From Terrimonas sp. (GTDB lineage: Bacteria; Bacteroidota; Bacteroidia; Chitinophagales; Chitinophagaceae), in contig WGMO01000018.1 of NCBI GenBank assembly GCA_016125075.1, forward strand, positions 5,001 through 69,000: DNA of 64,000 bases. Reading direction: 5' to 3'. A program made the position numbers and the translations under genes. The notes beneath the pieces were generated by a model. It ran no database searches. It saw only the letters and a program-made list of their open reading frames with translations, and had not been told where the DNA came from. Every line of letters begins with the position of its first letter. Position 1 is the first letter of the stretch. Positions 44,663 to 54,011 of this stretch are shown piece after piece.

Positions 44663-46987
44663 ATGTCAAGACGGTTGCCTGTTTACCTCTTTGCCCTGCT
44701 TTTCGTCGTGGTTACCGGACTCCTGTCCTGTTTTACCCGTAGCGGTGATGGTGAAAAAGCATTGCCCGAAACGGTGAGTTATAATTTCCATATCAGGCCC
44801 ATCCTTTCTGACAAATGTTTTAAATGCCATGGCCCCGATGCCCGGCAACGCAAAGCCGGTCTTCGGCTGGATATTGCCGATAGTGCCTATGCCCCACTGA
44901 CCGAGACTCCGGGTGCTTTTGCCCTGGTACCCGGTAAACCCGGGTCCTCCGAGCTTTTTAAAAGGATCTCCTCGCAGGATACAGCTTATATGATGCCCGA
45001 GCCGGAATCGCACCTGGGTGCCCTGAGCCGTTATGAAATCAAATTGTTCAAAAAATGGATAGAACAGGGTGCTGTCTATGAACCCCACTGGGCCTTTACG
45101 GCTCCTAAAAAACCGGCGTTGCCAAAAGTAGCCGACGCAAAATGGGCCCGGAATGAGCTGGATTATTTTATCCTTGATAAGCTGCAGGAAAACGGGCTTG
45201 AACCCAATAAGGAAGCGGATAAGGAAAGACTGTTAAAAAGGATCTGCCTCGATATCACCGGCCTGCCGCCCACCCTTGAAATGATGGACCGGTTTCTTGC
45301 AGACCCCTCCGGTGATGCCTATGAAAAGATGGTGGACTGGTTGCTGAACACACCACAGTATGGAGAAAAAATGGCCGTTCACTGGATGGATGTGTCCCGC
45401 TATGCCGATAGCTACGGTTTCCAGGATGACAATATCCGTACCCAATGGCCCTGGCGCGACTGGGTGATCCATGCTTTTAATACCAACCTGCCTTATGATC
45501 AGTTTCTCACCTGGCAGATAGCCGGCGATATGCTGCCCGATACCGACAAAGAGAAGATACTGGCTACCGGTTTTTTCAGAAACCATAAATACACCGAAGA
45601 AGGGGGTGTGATTGATGAAGAGTACCGCATCCAGTACCTGATCGATAAAACAAAAACGTACAGCAAGGCCATCCTGGGTATCTCCATGGAATGTGCCCAA
45701 TGCCATGATCATAAATTTGACCCCTTCTCCCAGCGGGATTACTATTCCCTACTCGCATTTTTCAATCATACAAAAGAAAAAGGTTTTGAAGGGGATGTCA
45801 ACAGGTCCAGACCGGCCAAGACTCCTATTCTAACGATTACTGCTGAAGACAGGAAGCAGCTCCTCTCGTTTATCCAGGCAAAAGATACCAGCGAACTGGA
45901 AGTATCCGTAATGGGAGAGATCGATACCCTTCGTAAAACCTATGTATTGAACCGCGGCGCCTATGACCAACCTGGAGCAGAAGTCAGACCGGCGGCCATG
46001 CGGGCGGTATTGCCCTTTGATACCACAAAATTCAAAAGAGACCGGCTGGGACTCGCTGCCTGGACCGTTGATAAAAAAAACCCGCTAACCGCAAGGGTCT
46101 TTGTGAACCAGCTATGGCAGGAGATCTTTGGATCGGGGCTGGTGAAGACCTCGGGTGATTTTGGCATGCAGGGTTCCCTTCCCACCCATCCCGCCTTGCT
46201 GGACTGGATGGCGGTCGATTTTATGGAGCATGGATGGGATATCAAAAGGCTGGTGAAACAAATCCTGTTATCAGCCACCTACCGGCAGTCTGCCAACGTT
46301 TCTGAAAAACAATTAAAACTGGACCCGGAAAATATCTATCTCTCACGGGCACCCCGTCAAAGGCTAGCCGCAGAATTTGTACGGGATCTTTACCTGGCCA
46401 GCAGCGGCTTGCTGGTGAAAACGATCGGTGGGCCCAGCGTAAAACCCTACCAGCCCAAAGGGCTTTGGGAGCAGGCCACATCGGGCCGTGGTGTACTCGC
46501 CGTTTACAAACAGGATCATAAAGAAAGCCTCTACCGCCGCGGACTGTATAATTTTATCAAATTAACGGTACCCCCTCCGGCCATGGGGATGTTCGATGCC
46601 AGCAACAGGGATCAGTGTGAAGTAAAAAGGCTGCAGACCAATACGCCTTTACAGGCGCTGATCATGATGAATGATCCCGCGGTACTGGAAGCCTCGAGAG
46701 TATTGGCGCAAAGACTGGTAAGGGACCCCATGCCCCTCCCGGAAAAAATAAACAATGCCTTCCGGCGCATCATTTGCAGAAAGCCAACACCGGAAGAAGA
46801 AATTTTGCTGAATAATTATTACCGGGAACAGTTTGAGTTGTTCCGGCAAAAAAAACTGGATGCCCTTACCACCCTGCAAGTGGGAGAATATCCTTTGGAT
46901 AAAGATGCAGATAGCCTGCAGTCGGCTGCGCTGATGAAAGTGGTCAATATTATTTATAACATGGAAGAGGCCATCATGAAAACATAA
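44663..46987 (+). CDS. DUF1549/DUF1553 lipoprotein with Planctomycete-type cytochrome domain
   Basis: This 774-aa lipoprotein (lipobox LLSC, lipidated C23; start ATG 44663 rather than the TTG 12 codons upstream) has an N-terminal cytochrome-like PSCyt1 segment with CFKCH at 52-56, then DUF1549 (about 150-380, MAVHWMDVSRYADSYG, CAQCHD at 344-349) and DUF1553 (about 440-760). Both CXXCH motifs could hold haem c. These domains were named from Planctomycetes and occur in some Bacteroidota; the biochemical activity is unknown. It is the first gene of a five-gene rightward operon; the next starts 6 nt after its stop. Confidence 0.88.
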   Translation: MSRRLPVYLFALLFVVVTGLLSCFTRSGDGEKALPETVSYNFHIRPILSDKCFKCHGPDARQRKAGLRLDIADSAYAPLTETPGAFALVPGKPGSSELFKRISSQDTAYMMPEPESHLGALSRYEIKLFKKWIEQGAVYEPHWAFTAPKKPALPKVADAKWARNELDYFILDKLQENGLEPNKEADKERLLKRICLDITGLPPTLEMMDRFLADPSGDAYEKMVDWLLNTPQYGEKMAVHWMDVSRYADSYGFQDDNIRTQWPWRDWVIHAFNTNLPYDQFLTWQIAGDMLPDTDKEKILATGFFRNHKYTEEGGVIDEEYRIQYLIDKTKTYSKAILGISMECAQCHDHKFDPFSQRDYYSLLAFFNHTKEKGFEGDVNRSRPAKTPILTITAEDRKQLLSFIQAKDTSELEVSVMGEIDTLRKTYVLNRGAYDQPGAEVRPAAMRAVLPFDTTKFKRDRLGLAAWTVDKKNPLTARVFVNQLWQEIFGSGLVKTSGDFGMQGSLPTHPALLDWMAVDFMEHGWDIKRLVKQILLSATYRQSANVSEKQLKLDPENIYLSRAPRQRLAAEFVRDLYLASSGLLVKTIGGPSVKPYQPKGLWEQATSGRGVLAVYKQDHKESLYRRGLYNFIKLTVPPPAMGMFDASNRDQCEVKRLQTNTPLQALIMMNDPAVLEASRVLAQRLVRDPMPLPEKINNAFRRIICRKPTPEEEILLNNYYREQFELFRQKKLDALTTLQVGEYPLDKDADSLQSAALMKVVNIIYNMEEAIMKT

Positions 46988-46992
46988 CCGCC

Positions 46993-48438
46993 ATGGAAAA
47001 AGAAATTTTTGAAAACAGCCTGAACATGAACCGGCGCAAATTCCTGACCCGTATGGGTATGGGGATCGGTGGCGTGGCCCTGGGCTCCCTGCTGATACCC
47101 GACCTGTTCAGTGGAAACCCGGAAGATATCCTGCAGACGGGCTTACCGCATTTTGCACCAAAGGCAAAAAGGATCATCTACCTTTTCCAAAACGGAGCAC
47201 CTTCACAACTGGAACTCTTCGATTATAAACCAATGCTGCAGCAGATGCATGGCCAGGAACTGCCCGCCTCCATCAGGATGGGGCAAAGACTGACGGGGAT
47301 GACCGCCAACCAGCAAAATTTTCCATTGGCAGGAAGCGTATTCCAGTTCAACCAATATGGAAAAGCCGGAGCATGGATCAGTGAATTATTACCCTATACT
47401 TCCAAAATAGCGGATGATATCTGTATCATCAAAACCATATTCACCGAAGCTATCAACCACGACCCTGCCCTGACCTTTTTCCAAACCGGTGCCCAGGTGG
47501 GCAACCGCCCCAGCATGGGCTCCTGGCTCAGCTATGGACTGGGCAGTGAGAACAAGAACCTTCCGGCTTTTTGCGTATTGCTTTCAAAAGGAAAAGGAAA
47601 CGGACAGGGTGTGTATTCAAAATTATGGAGCAACGGTTTCCTCGATTCCATCCACCAGGGTGTGCAGTTCAGCAGCGGTGAAAACCCCGTGCTGTACCTG
47701 AACAATCCTGAAGGGATGGATAAAAAGGAAAGAAGGGATATGCTGGATAAACTGGCTGAACTGAACGAAGGAGTATACCGCGAATTTGGCGACCCTGAAA
47801 TAAAAACCAGGATACAACAATACGAAATGGCCTATCGCATGCAGACGGCCGTTCCGGATGTTACCGATCTCAGCAAAGAGCCGGAAGATATCATCAAATT
47901 ATATGGCCCGGACTGCCTGACACCGGGCACTTATGCCGCCAACTGCCTGCTGGCACGGAAACTCTCTGAAAACGGGGTTCGTTTTGTACAGCTTTATCAC
48001 CAGGGCTGGGACAGCCATGGAAACCTGCCAAAGGAAATCCAGGGGCAATGCCTGGATGTGGACCAGGCTTCTGCTGCCCTTATTACTGATTTAAAACAGC
48101 GGGGGCTGCTGGATGAAACCTTGGTGATCTGGGGCGGTGAATTCGGGCGCACGAATTATTGCCAGGGAAAACTGACCACCGAAAACTATGGGCGCGACCA
48201 TCATCCCCGTTGCTTCAGCATCTGGATGGCGGGCGGAGGGGTCAAACCCGGTGTGTATGGCGAAACTGATGAGTTTGGATATAATATTCAAAAAGACCCG
48301 GTGCATGTGCATGACCTGCATGCGACTGTATTGCACCTGATGGGACTGAATCATGAACAACTGACCTATAAACACCTGGGCAGGCGGTACCGGCTAACCG
48401 ATGTTTCCGGCAACGTGATTGACGGGCTGATGGCTTAG
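46993..48438 (+). CDS. DUF1501 protein with Tat-type signal
   Basis: This 481-aa protein has a twin-arginine signal (MNRRKFLTRMGMGIGGVALG; the preceding 11 residues may or may not be used). DUF1501 proteins have a sulfatase/alkaline-phosphatase-like fold and pair with DUF1549 proteins; motifs here are FLKT-like FTEAINHDPALTFFQTG, LVIWGGEFGRT and the C-terminal HDLHATVLHLMGL. Metal ligands of true sulfatases are not obvious, so the activity is unknown. Export by Tat would place a folded protein in the periplasm beside its lipoprotein partner. Confidence 0.88.
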   Translation: MEKEIFENSLNMNRRKFLTRMGMGIGGVALGSLLIPDLFSGNPEDILQTGLPHFAPKAKRIIYLFQNGAPSQLELFDYKPMLQQMHGQELPASIRMGQRLTGMTANQQNFPLAGSVFQFNQYGKAGAWISELLPYTSKIADDICIIKTIFTEAINHDPALTFFQTGAQVGNRPSMGSWLSYGLGSENKNLPAFCVLLSKGKGNGQGVYSKLWSNGFLDSIHQGVQFSSGENPVLYLNNPEGMDKKERRDMLDKLAELNEGVYREFGDPEIKTRIQQYEMAYRMQTAVPDVTDLSKEPEDIIKLYGPDCLTPGTYAANCLLARKLSENGVRFVQLYHQGWDSHGNLPKEIQGQCLDVDQASAALITDLKQRGLLDETLVIWGGEFGRTNYCQGKLTTENYGRDHHPRCFSIWMAGGGVKPGVYGETDEFGYNIQKDPVHVHDLHATVLHLMGLNHEQLTYKHLGRRYRLTDVSGNVIDGLMA

Positions 48439-48487
48439 CCGGCAGCAGCGTACCAGGGGGCCCGAATAAAAAACTAAAAAAACGCTT

Positions 48488-49519
48488 ATGGACCGCAGGT
48501 CATTTATTAAAAACAGTTCCCTCGCGGCCGGTACATTTTATGTACCCGGTCTGCAAAGAAGATTAGGGCCCCGGGAACTCATCCTCGGGCATAACAACAA
48601 GCAGTACCGCATCGATACAAAATGGAGCAAGATCAACCAGGAACAATACCCGGTTAAAGACTGTCATGAAATGGTGCAGGACCAACAGGGACGGATCCTC
48701 CTGCTGACGAATGAAACCAAAAACAATGTGATCATCTATGATAAGTCCGGCAAACTGATCGACAGCTGGGGGCATGAATATCCAGGTGCCCATGGCCTGA
48801 CCCTCTTTAACGAAAACGGGGAAGATATGCTGTTCCTCTGCGACAACAAACTTCACCAGGTCTTCAAGACTACCATCGACGGAAGGGTGCTGCTGACGAT
48901 TGACTACCCGAAGGAAACCGGGCAATATGACAAGCCGGAGGAATATATCCCCACGGAAACCATCATTGCACCGAACGGCGATATCTATGTGGCCGACGGG
49001 TATGGAAAAGACTTCATCATCCAATATGACAGCAAGGGTAAATATATCAGGCATTTTGGCGGAAGGGGTAACGGAGACCAATACCTGCTAAATGCCCATG
49101 GCATCTGTATTGATAACCGCCGGCCGCAGTCCCCTACCCTGATTGTCACGTCGCGCCGGGAAAACGCCTTTAAACGGTATACGATGGAAGGAGACTACCT
49201 GGAAACGATTTCCCTGCCGGGGGCCTGGGTCTGCCGTCCGGTGATCAGGGGTGATTATCTCTATGCCGCCGTGTTACAGACCAACAGCCGGCAGGGTGAA
49301 AAATCCGGGTTTGTGATCATCCTCGACAAAGAGAATAAAGTAATATCCAGCCTGGGTGGTAACCTGCCCGCCTATACCGGGCCGCTGCCGGAAGAGATGC
49401 ACCAGACCATCAATGTGTTTCAGTATCCCCATGATGTTTGTATCGATGATGAAGAGAACCTCTATATCGCCCAATGGAATTCCGGCCAGGTATACCCTTA
49501 TAAACTGATGCCTGTATAA
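48488..49519 (+). CDS. Exported NHL-repeat beta-propeller protein
   Basis: This 343-aa protein begins MDRRSFIKNSSLAAGTFYVPG, another Tat-like signal. The rest is a six-bladed propeller of NHL-type repeats (for example TIIAPNGDIYVADGYGKDFI, DVCIDDEENLYIAQWNSGQV). It lies 49 nt after the DUF1501 gene and 50 nt before the multidomain cytochrome. The role is probably ligand or partner binding within this periplasmic assembly. An enzymatic role is also possible. Confidence 0.85.
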   Translation: MDRRSFIKNSSLAAGTFYVPGLQRRLGPRELILGHNNKQYRIDTKWSKINQEQYPVKDCHEMVQDQQGRILLLTNETKNNVIIYDKSGKLIDSWGHEYPGAHGLTLFNENGEDMLFLCDNKLHQVFKTTIDGRVLLTIDYPKETGQYDKPEEYIPTETIIAPNGDIYVADGYGKDFIIQYDSKGKYIRHFGGRGNGDQYLLNAHGICIDNRRPQSPTLIVTSRRENAFKRYTMEGDYLETISLPGAWVCRPVIRGDYLYAAVLQTNSRQGEKSGFVIILDKENKVISSLGGNLPAYTGPLPEEMHQTINVFQYPHDVCIDDEENLYIAQWNSGQVYPYKLMPV

Positions 49520-49569
49520 AACAATGCCGGAGCCATAGCACCCACAAAAACTAAAAGATTACAGAAAGA

Positions 49570-51717
49570 ATGCAACGCTGGAAAAATATTATCTTTAACC
49601 TAACGGTGGCGCTCAACTGCATGCTGTTGTTCCTTTTCCTGTTTGAAAGCCATTTATCCATTCCTCCCTGGCTGCAGGTAGCCGGCAGGATGCATCCCCT
49701 GGTCCTGCATTTTCCCATCGTATTACTGGTGGGTTATGCCGTGATGGTGCTATTGGTCCCTGCCCGGCAAACCGGGGCCGGAGACTTTCAGCGTGTGGCG
49801 GGATGGCTGCTGCTCCTGACGGCTTTCCTCTCGGTGGTTACCGCTATAATGGGTCTGTTCCTGTCGAGGGAACCGGGTTATGATCCCGACACCCTGCAAT
49901 GGCATCAATGGGGGGGTATCCTTATTTCCATTTATACCTTGCTATGGTATGTTTTCCATCACCGGATCAATACCCGCAAACCCTTCACGGCATTTACCGC
50001 CATAATAGCATTCTTTATCATTGTCATCACCGGGCACCTTGGTGCGGGCATCACGCATGGTGATAATTTTTTATGGGCGCCGGTCACACCGGAAAAAAAG
50101 CAGCGGGTTGTTTCCCCGGAGGATGCGATTGTTTTTGCAGATATGGTCTACCCGATCCTGGAAACAAAATGCATGACCTGTCATAACAGTAAAAAGGCCA
50201 AAGGGGAACTGGTGATGGAAACCCGCGAATTATTATTGAAAGGTGGAAAGAACGGGAAACTATGGGATAGCACGGAGGCCGACCTGGGTTTACTCTTAAG
50301 AAGGATCCATACTCCGCTGGAACAGAAAAAACATATGCCCCCGAAGGGGAAGACCCAGTTGACCGCCGAAGAAATGGAAGTGATCTCGGCATGGATCAGG
50401 AGGGGCGCTGATTTCGATCTCAAAATTGCCAGTCTGCCTGCAGATGACAGCCTCCGGCTGCTGGCGGTAAAAATGCTCCGGGAGGCCGAGATCGCCGAAT
50501 ATGATTTTGAAGAACCGGATGCGGCCCTGGTGGAAAGCCTGAATACGGAAAACCGTGTAGTCAGCCTTGAAGCCCTGGGGTCCCCCGCACTGACGGTAAG
50601 TTTCTTTAATAGCCGGCTTTTTCAATCCAGCCAGTTGACCGAACTGGAAAAGGTCAAAAAGCAAATCGTCACCCTCGACCTTGCTAAAATGCCTTTACGG
50701 GAAGAAGATATCGAAGTGATCAGCCATTTTGAAAACCTGAGAAGGCTTAACCTCAGTTTTACAGGCATCAGGGGTACCAACCTGCCAGCCCTGGGCCGTT
50801 TGAAATTCCTCAGAACAATTTCCCTGTCGGGCACAGGGGTCACGACCCCCGCATTGGAGGCCCTGAAAGAAATACAGGGATTAATAACCGTCTATGCCTG
50901 GCAGGTAGCTGCCAGCCCGGATGAGATTAAAGCTTTCAGCAGCCGGATACCCGGTATCCGTTTTGAAACCGGGTATAATGGTGATACTACGATTCTCAAA
51001 CTGAATCCACCGGTGTTCCTGAACGAAGAAAAATTTTTTACAAAGGTCTTCCCCTTGCAACTGAAACATTATATACAGGGCACTTCCATCCGTTATACCA
51101 CCGATGGCAGTGAACCCGACAGCCTGCTATCAAAAACATTTGGGAAAAAAGACAGCATTCACGAGGAAGTACTGGTCAGGGCAAGGGCATTCAAACCCGG
51201 CTGGATCAGCAGCGACCCGGTTGAAATGTATTTTTATAAGACCACGTATACACCGGATACGGTGATCTACCGTCAACCGGCAGACAGCAGCTTCCCGGAT
51301 GAAAATAGCCAGTCACTGATTGACCGGATCGAAGGGGGTACGAATTACAAATCCGGGAGTTGGGTGGCCTTCCGAAAAAACCGGATGGAATGTGTACTGC
51401 ATTTTGCTGAACCGGTACCGGCCAGTAGCGTCACCCTCAGCAGTATGGTCGATATCGGAAAATATATCATGCCTGCCGAGAAGATCGAGATCTGGGGCGG
51501 CGAAGACCCCCAACAGCTCCGGATGCTGAGCCGTGTAAAACCGGAACAACCGGGCCAGTACATGCCGTTTTATTTAAAGGCCTTTACCTGTCATTTCAAA
51601 ACCACGAAACTCAGCTATTTAAAGATCATCGTACTACCGGTACAGCGCCTGCCCAACTGGCATAAGGGGAAAGGAGAAAAAGGCTGGTTCTTTATCGACG
51701 AGGTCCTTGTCAATTGA
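49570..51717 (+). CDS. Multidomain membrane cytochrome: DUF2231-like membrane part, PSCyt1 haem site, LRR, chitobiase-C and discoidin-like domains
   Basis: This 715-aa protein combines several domains. The N-terminal membrane region (residues 5-160, helices ILNLTVALNCMLLFLFLF, PLVLHFPIVLLVGYAVMVLL and two more) resembles DUF2231. A c-type haem motif CMTCH is at 201-205. An LRR-like region follows (about 360-440, LRRLNLSFTGIRGTNLPALG). Then comes a chitobiase/beta-hexosaminidase C-terminal-like domain (about 505-560, SIRYTTDGSEPDS) and a discoidin-like C-terminus. Such fusions occur in Planctomycetes and some Bacteroidota. It probably anchors and wires the complex to the inner membrane. The following gene overlaps its end region. 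Confidence 0.85.
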   Translation: MQRWKNIIFNLTVALNCMLLFLFLFESHLSIPPWLQVAGRMHPLVLHFPIVLLVGYAVMVLLVPARQTGAGDFQRVAGWLLLLTAFLSVVTAIMGLFLSREPGYDPDTLQWHQWGGILISIYTLLWYVFHHRINTRKPFTAFTAIIAFFIIVITGHLGAGITHGDNFLWAPVTPEKKQRVVSPEDAIVFADMVYPILETKCMTCHNSKKAKGELVMETRELLLKGGKNGKLWDSTEADLGLLLRRIHTPLEQKKHMPPKGKTQLTAEEMEVISAWIRRGADFDLKIASLPADDSLRLLAVKMLREAEIAEYDFEEPDAALVESLNTENRVVSLEALGSPALTVSFFNSRLFQSSQLTELEKVKKQIVTLDLAKMPLREEDIEVISHFENLRRLNLSFTGIRGTNLPALGRLKFLRTISLSGTGVTTPALEALKEIQGLITVYAWQVAASPDEIKAFSSRIPGIRFETGYNGDTTILKLNPPVFLNEEKFFTKVFPLQLKHYIQGTSIRYTTDGSEPDSLLSKTFGKKDSIHEEVLVRARAFKPGWISSDPVEMYFYKTTYTPDTVIYRQPADSSFPDENSQSLIDRIEGGTNYKSGSWVAFRKNRMECVLHFAEPVPASSVTLSSMVDIGKYIMPAEKIEIWGGEDPQQLRMLSRVKPEQPGQYMPFYLKAFTCHFKTTKLSYLKIIVLPVQRLPNWHKGKGEKGWFFIDEVLVN

Positions 51718-51724
51718 TTTTAAT

Positions 51725-52594
51725 ATGCATAAAGCTTTTATCATGATAAAAAAAAGGAAACCTATATTTCGGTTTTTCCTGATGATCCTGTTATTGTTGT
51801 ATACGCTGATCCAATGCCCCGCACAAGAGATCATTTTCAGAAAGCCGACGCCGTATACCTTATCGTTTATCGGGAATGATTCGATCCGGTTTTCATCCAT
51901 CAATTACAAATTGTTCAGGGTCTATTTTAAAGACAGCTCTTTTACGGCTGCTCATCTCCCATCCATAAAACAATCGCTTGACCTTGCCATGGATAGGATC
52001 CTTTCTGTTTTACAGGTAGCTTCCTATACAAACGGGATCCAATTAATCGCTGTGGACAGCAAAGAGGAAATGCAAAGTTTAATGGGTTATAAAATAAAAG
52101 GAGGGGCAGCGAAAGGGGAAGACCTTGTCTTTTTTGTATACAATGCCAGCATTCGTCCACAATTCAAACATGAGATCTTTCATTTGATTGCCTATGAAAC
52201 CTGGGGCAATACCCCTTCACACCTGCTTGATGAAGTCGGAGCCACTTTTACGGATGATTTCTGTTTCTATGACAACCCTATGTATTCGATCAATGCCTAT
52301 TATCTCCGGGAAAAACTATTATTTCCCTTCGATAGCCTGATTAACCATTTCAATGATATGGCTAAGAAAAATGATGTTATAGCTTATATCCAAAGCGCGG
52401 GTATCTTTAAGTATCTCTACGAAAAATACGGTGCCGCAAAGATGAAATTACTTTGGAAAGAAGGGTTTGAAAGTTTCCCTTCCATTTATGGGTACCCTGT
52501 AGAATTGCTGGAAACAGAATGGTTACATTTCATTCAAACGGTCCCCATACCGGAAAATTTTGATATCCGCTTACTCAAAGAAGGCTGTGGATAA
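51725..52594 (+). CDS. Gluzincin-like putative metallopeptidase, exported
   Basis: This is a 289-aa protein with a signal peptide (about residues 1-29, FRFFLMILLLLYTLIQC). It carries HEIFH (149-153) followed 16 residues later by E170 in LDEVGA, a gluzincin-like zinc arrangement; the Bacteroidota peptidase-MA-like group is the nearest family I can suggest. The TTG at 51707 would overlap the previous gene; ATG 51725, 7 nt after its stop, is preferred. It ends the cytochrome operon and is converged upon by the amidohydrolase gene. Substrate unknown. Confidence 0.78.
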   Translation: MHKAFIMIKKRKPIFRFFLMILLLLYTLIQCPAQEIIFRKPTPYTLSFIGNDSIRFSSINYKLFRVYFKDSSFTAAHLPSIKQSLDLAMDRILSVLQVASYTNGIQLIAVDSKEEMQSLMGYKIKGGAAKGEDLVFFVYNASIRPQFKHEIFHLIAYETWGNTPSHLLDEVGATFTDDFCFYDNPMYSINAYYLREKLLFPFDSLINHFNDMAKKNDVIAYIQSAGIFKYLYEKYGAAKMKLLWKEGFESFPSIYGYPVELLETEWLHFIQTVPIPENFDIRLLKEGCG

Positions 52595-52619
52595 AGGACG
52601 ATCGCCGGACTGAATGTAA

Positions 52620-52656
52620 AAACAGTAAAACCGGCGATTGGCCGGTTTTACTGTTT
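52620..52656. terminator. Bidirectional hairpin between convergent genes
   Basis: AAACAGTAAAACCGGC (52620-52635) and GCCGGTTTTACTGTTT (52641-52656) form a perfect 16-bp stem with a 5-nt loop. It sits between the convergent gluzincin-like and amidohydrolase genes and could stop transcription in both directions. Confidence 0.82.
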
Positions 52657-52676
52657 CAGGGTTTCAATCTATGCTA

Positions 52677-53993
52677 TCACTGAATACCATACTTATATTT
52701 ATACCGCTCGTACAATTGCTTCTGCTTGTCATCCAGGCTGATCTTCCTGCCCTGGATAAAGGCATCAGTGATGATCTGTGAACGCATATCCAGTATATCG
52801 CCATCACAGACCACGATATTCGCATCCTTACCTTTTTCGATGGAACCGGTCATCTTATCGATACCGAGGATCTTTGCTGCATTCAAGGTGATCGCTGAGA
52901 GGGCTTCTTCTTTCGAAAGCCCGTAAGCGGCGGCAGTCCCGGCATTAAAGGCCAGGTTCCGGCCGCGGAACTGGTCATCCTGGTCATTGATGGCAAACAG
53001 TACCCCGGCTTTTTGCAGAAGGGACGGCGTTTTATAAGGCTGGTCCACATCGTCATCCATCATTGTGGGCAGGCTATGCATCTGGTTCAGGATCACCGGT
53101 ATATTATTTTGTTTTAAGAGGTCGGCGATCATCCAGCTGTCGCTGCCACCCACGATCACCACATCAAAACCAAACTCCTTTACAAAATCAACGGCAATCA
53201 GCATCTGCTTCACAATATCACAATGGATAAAGAGTTTTTGTTTCTTTTCAAAGAGGCCGCGCACCGCCTCAAATTTCAGGTTGGTGTTCTCATGCGGATG
53301 GTCGGTTTCTGCGAGATAAGCCTTTGCCTCCCGGAAGAAATCTTTTACTTCGTTGATCTGCGTCATGGCCCTTTCCACCGGATCGCCGGAAGCCTGTTGC
53401 CCAAACCTGCCAAAACCACCGCGTCCACCCCGCCGCGCCAGTAAGGAAGGCATGTCAAAATGGATACCGTTATCCATTTTATAGGCGGCATCTTCCCAGT
53501 TCCAGGCATCCAGTTGCACGACGGTGGAGGAACCCGTGATGAGGCTGCCTCCCGGTACCACATTGGCCAGCAGGATACCGTTGTTCCGAAGCGTGTTGAT
53601 CACTTTTGAATCTGTATTGTAGGCGACAATGGATCGCACATTGGGGTTGATGGTGCCGATCTCATTCACATCGCTGCTGGCCCTGACACTGCTCACTTCC
53701 ACCAGGCCCAGCTCAACAGAAGACTGGATAAGACCGGGATAGACCTGCTTCCCTTTTACATCCAGCACCTGCACATTACCGTTAGGAACCGGGAGGGCCG
53801 TTCCGACTTCCTCAATCTTTCCATTATTGATCCGGATGGTACCATCCTGGATGACCGTACCGTTTCCCACATGGATCGTGGCATGGGTGATGTAAAGTAA
53901 TCCCTTTTGCTCCGGGGCGGGATAGACATTGGCCTGGGCGGATAATTTTATCACCGCGGCCACAGATAAGAATAGGATGAATAACTTTTTCAT
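52677..53993 (-). CDS. Amidohydrolase-superfamily protein with incomplete metal site, exported
   Basis: This is a 438-aa protein with a signal peptide (MKKLFILFLSVAAVIKLSAQ) and the amidohydrolase fold: a composite beta domain (residues 31-90 and the C-terminus), then a barrel with FIHCDIV, GFDVVIVGGSDSW, NDQDDQFRGR and the C-terminal ADVV-like KGKDANIVVCDGD. The first metal-binding HxH is replaced: the sequence is PGLIQSSVELG, with Q90, S92 and E94. It has a Gly/Arg-rich insert (ARRGGRGGFGRFGQQ). It follows the larger amidohydrolase gene by 18 nt. Catalytic activity is uncertain. Confidence 0.85.
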   Translation of the reverse strand: MKKLFILFLSVAAVIKLSAQANVYPAPEQKGLLYITHATIHVGNGTVIQDGTIRINNGKIEEVGTALPVPNGNVQVLDVKGKQVYPGLIQSSVELGLVEVSSVRASSDVNEIGTINPNVRSIVAYNTDSKVINTLRNNGILLANVVPGGSLITGSSTVVQLDAWNWEDAAYKMDNGIHFDMPSLLARRGGRGGFGRFGQQASGDPVERAMTQINEVKDFFREAKAYLAETDHPHENTNLKFEAVRGLFEKKQKLFIHCDIVKQMLIAVDFVKEFGFDVVIVGGSDSWMIADLLKQNNIPVILNQMHSLPTMMDDDVDQPYKTPSLLQKAGVLFAINDQDDQFRGRNLAFNAGTAAAYGLSKEEALSAITLNAAKILGIDKMTGSIEKGKDANIVVCDGDILDMRSQIITDAFIQGRKISLDDKQKQLYERYKYKYGIQ

Positions 53994-54011
53994 GTATAAA
54001 TGATTTTACTA

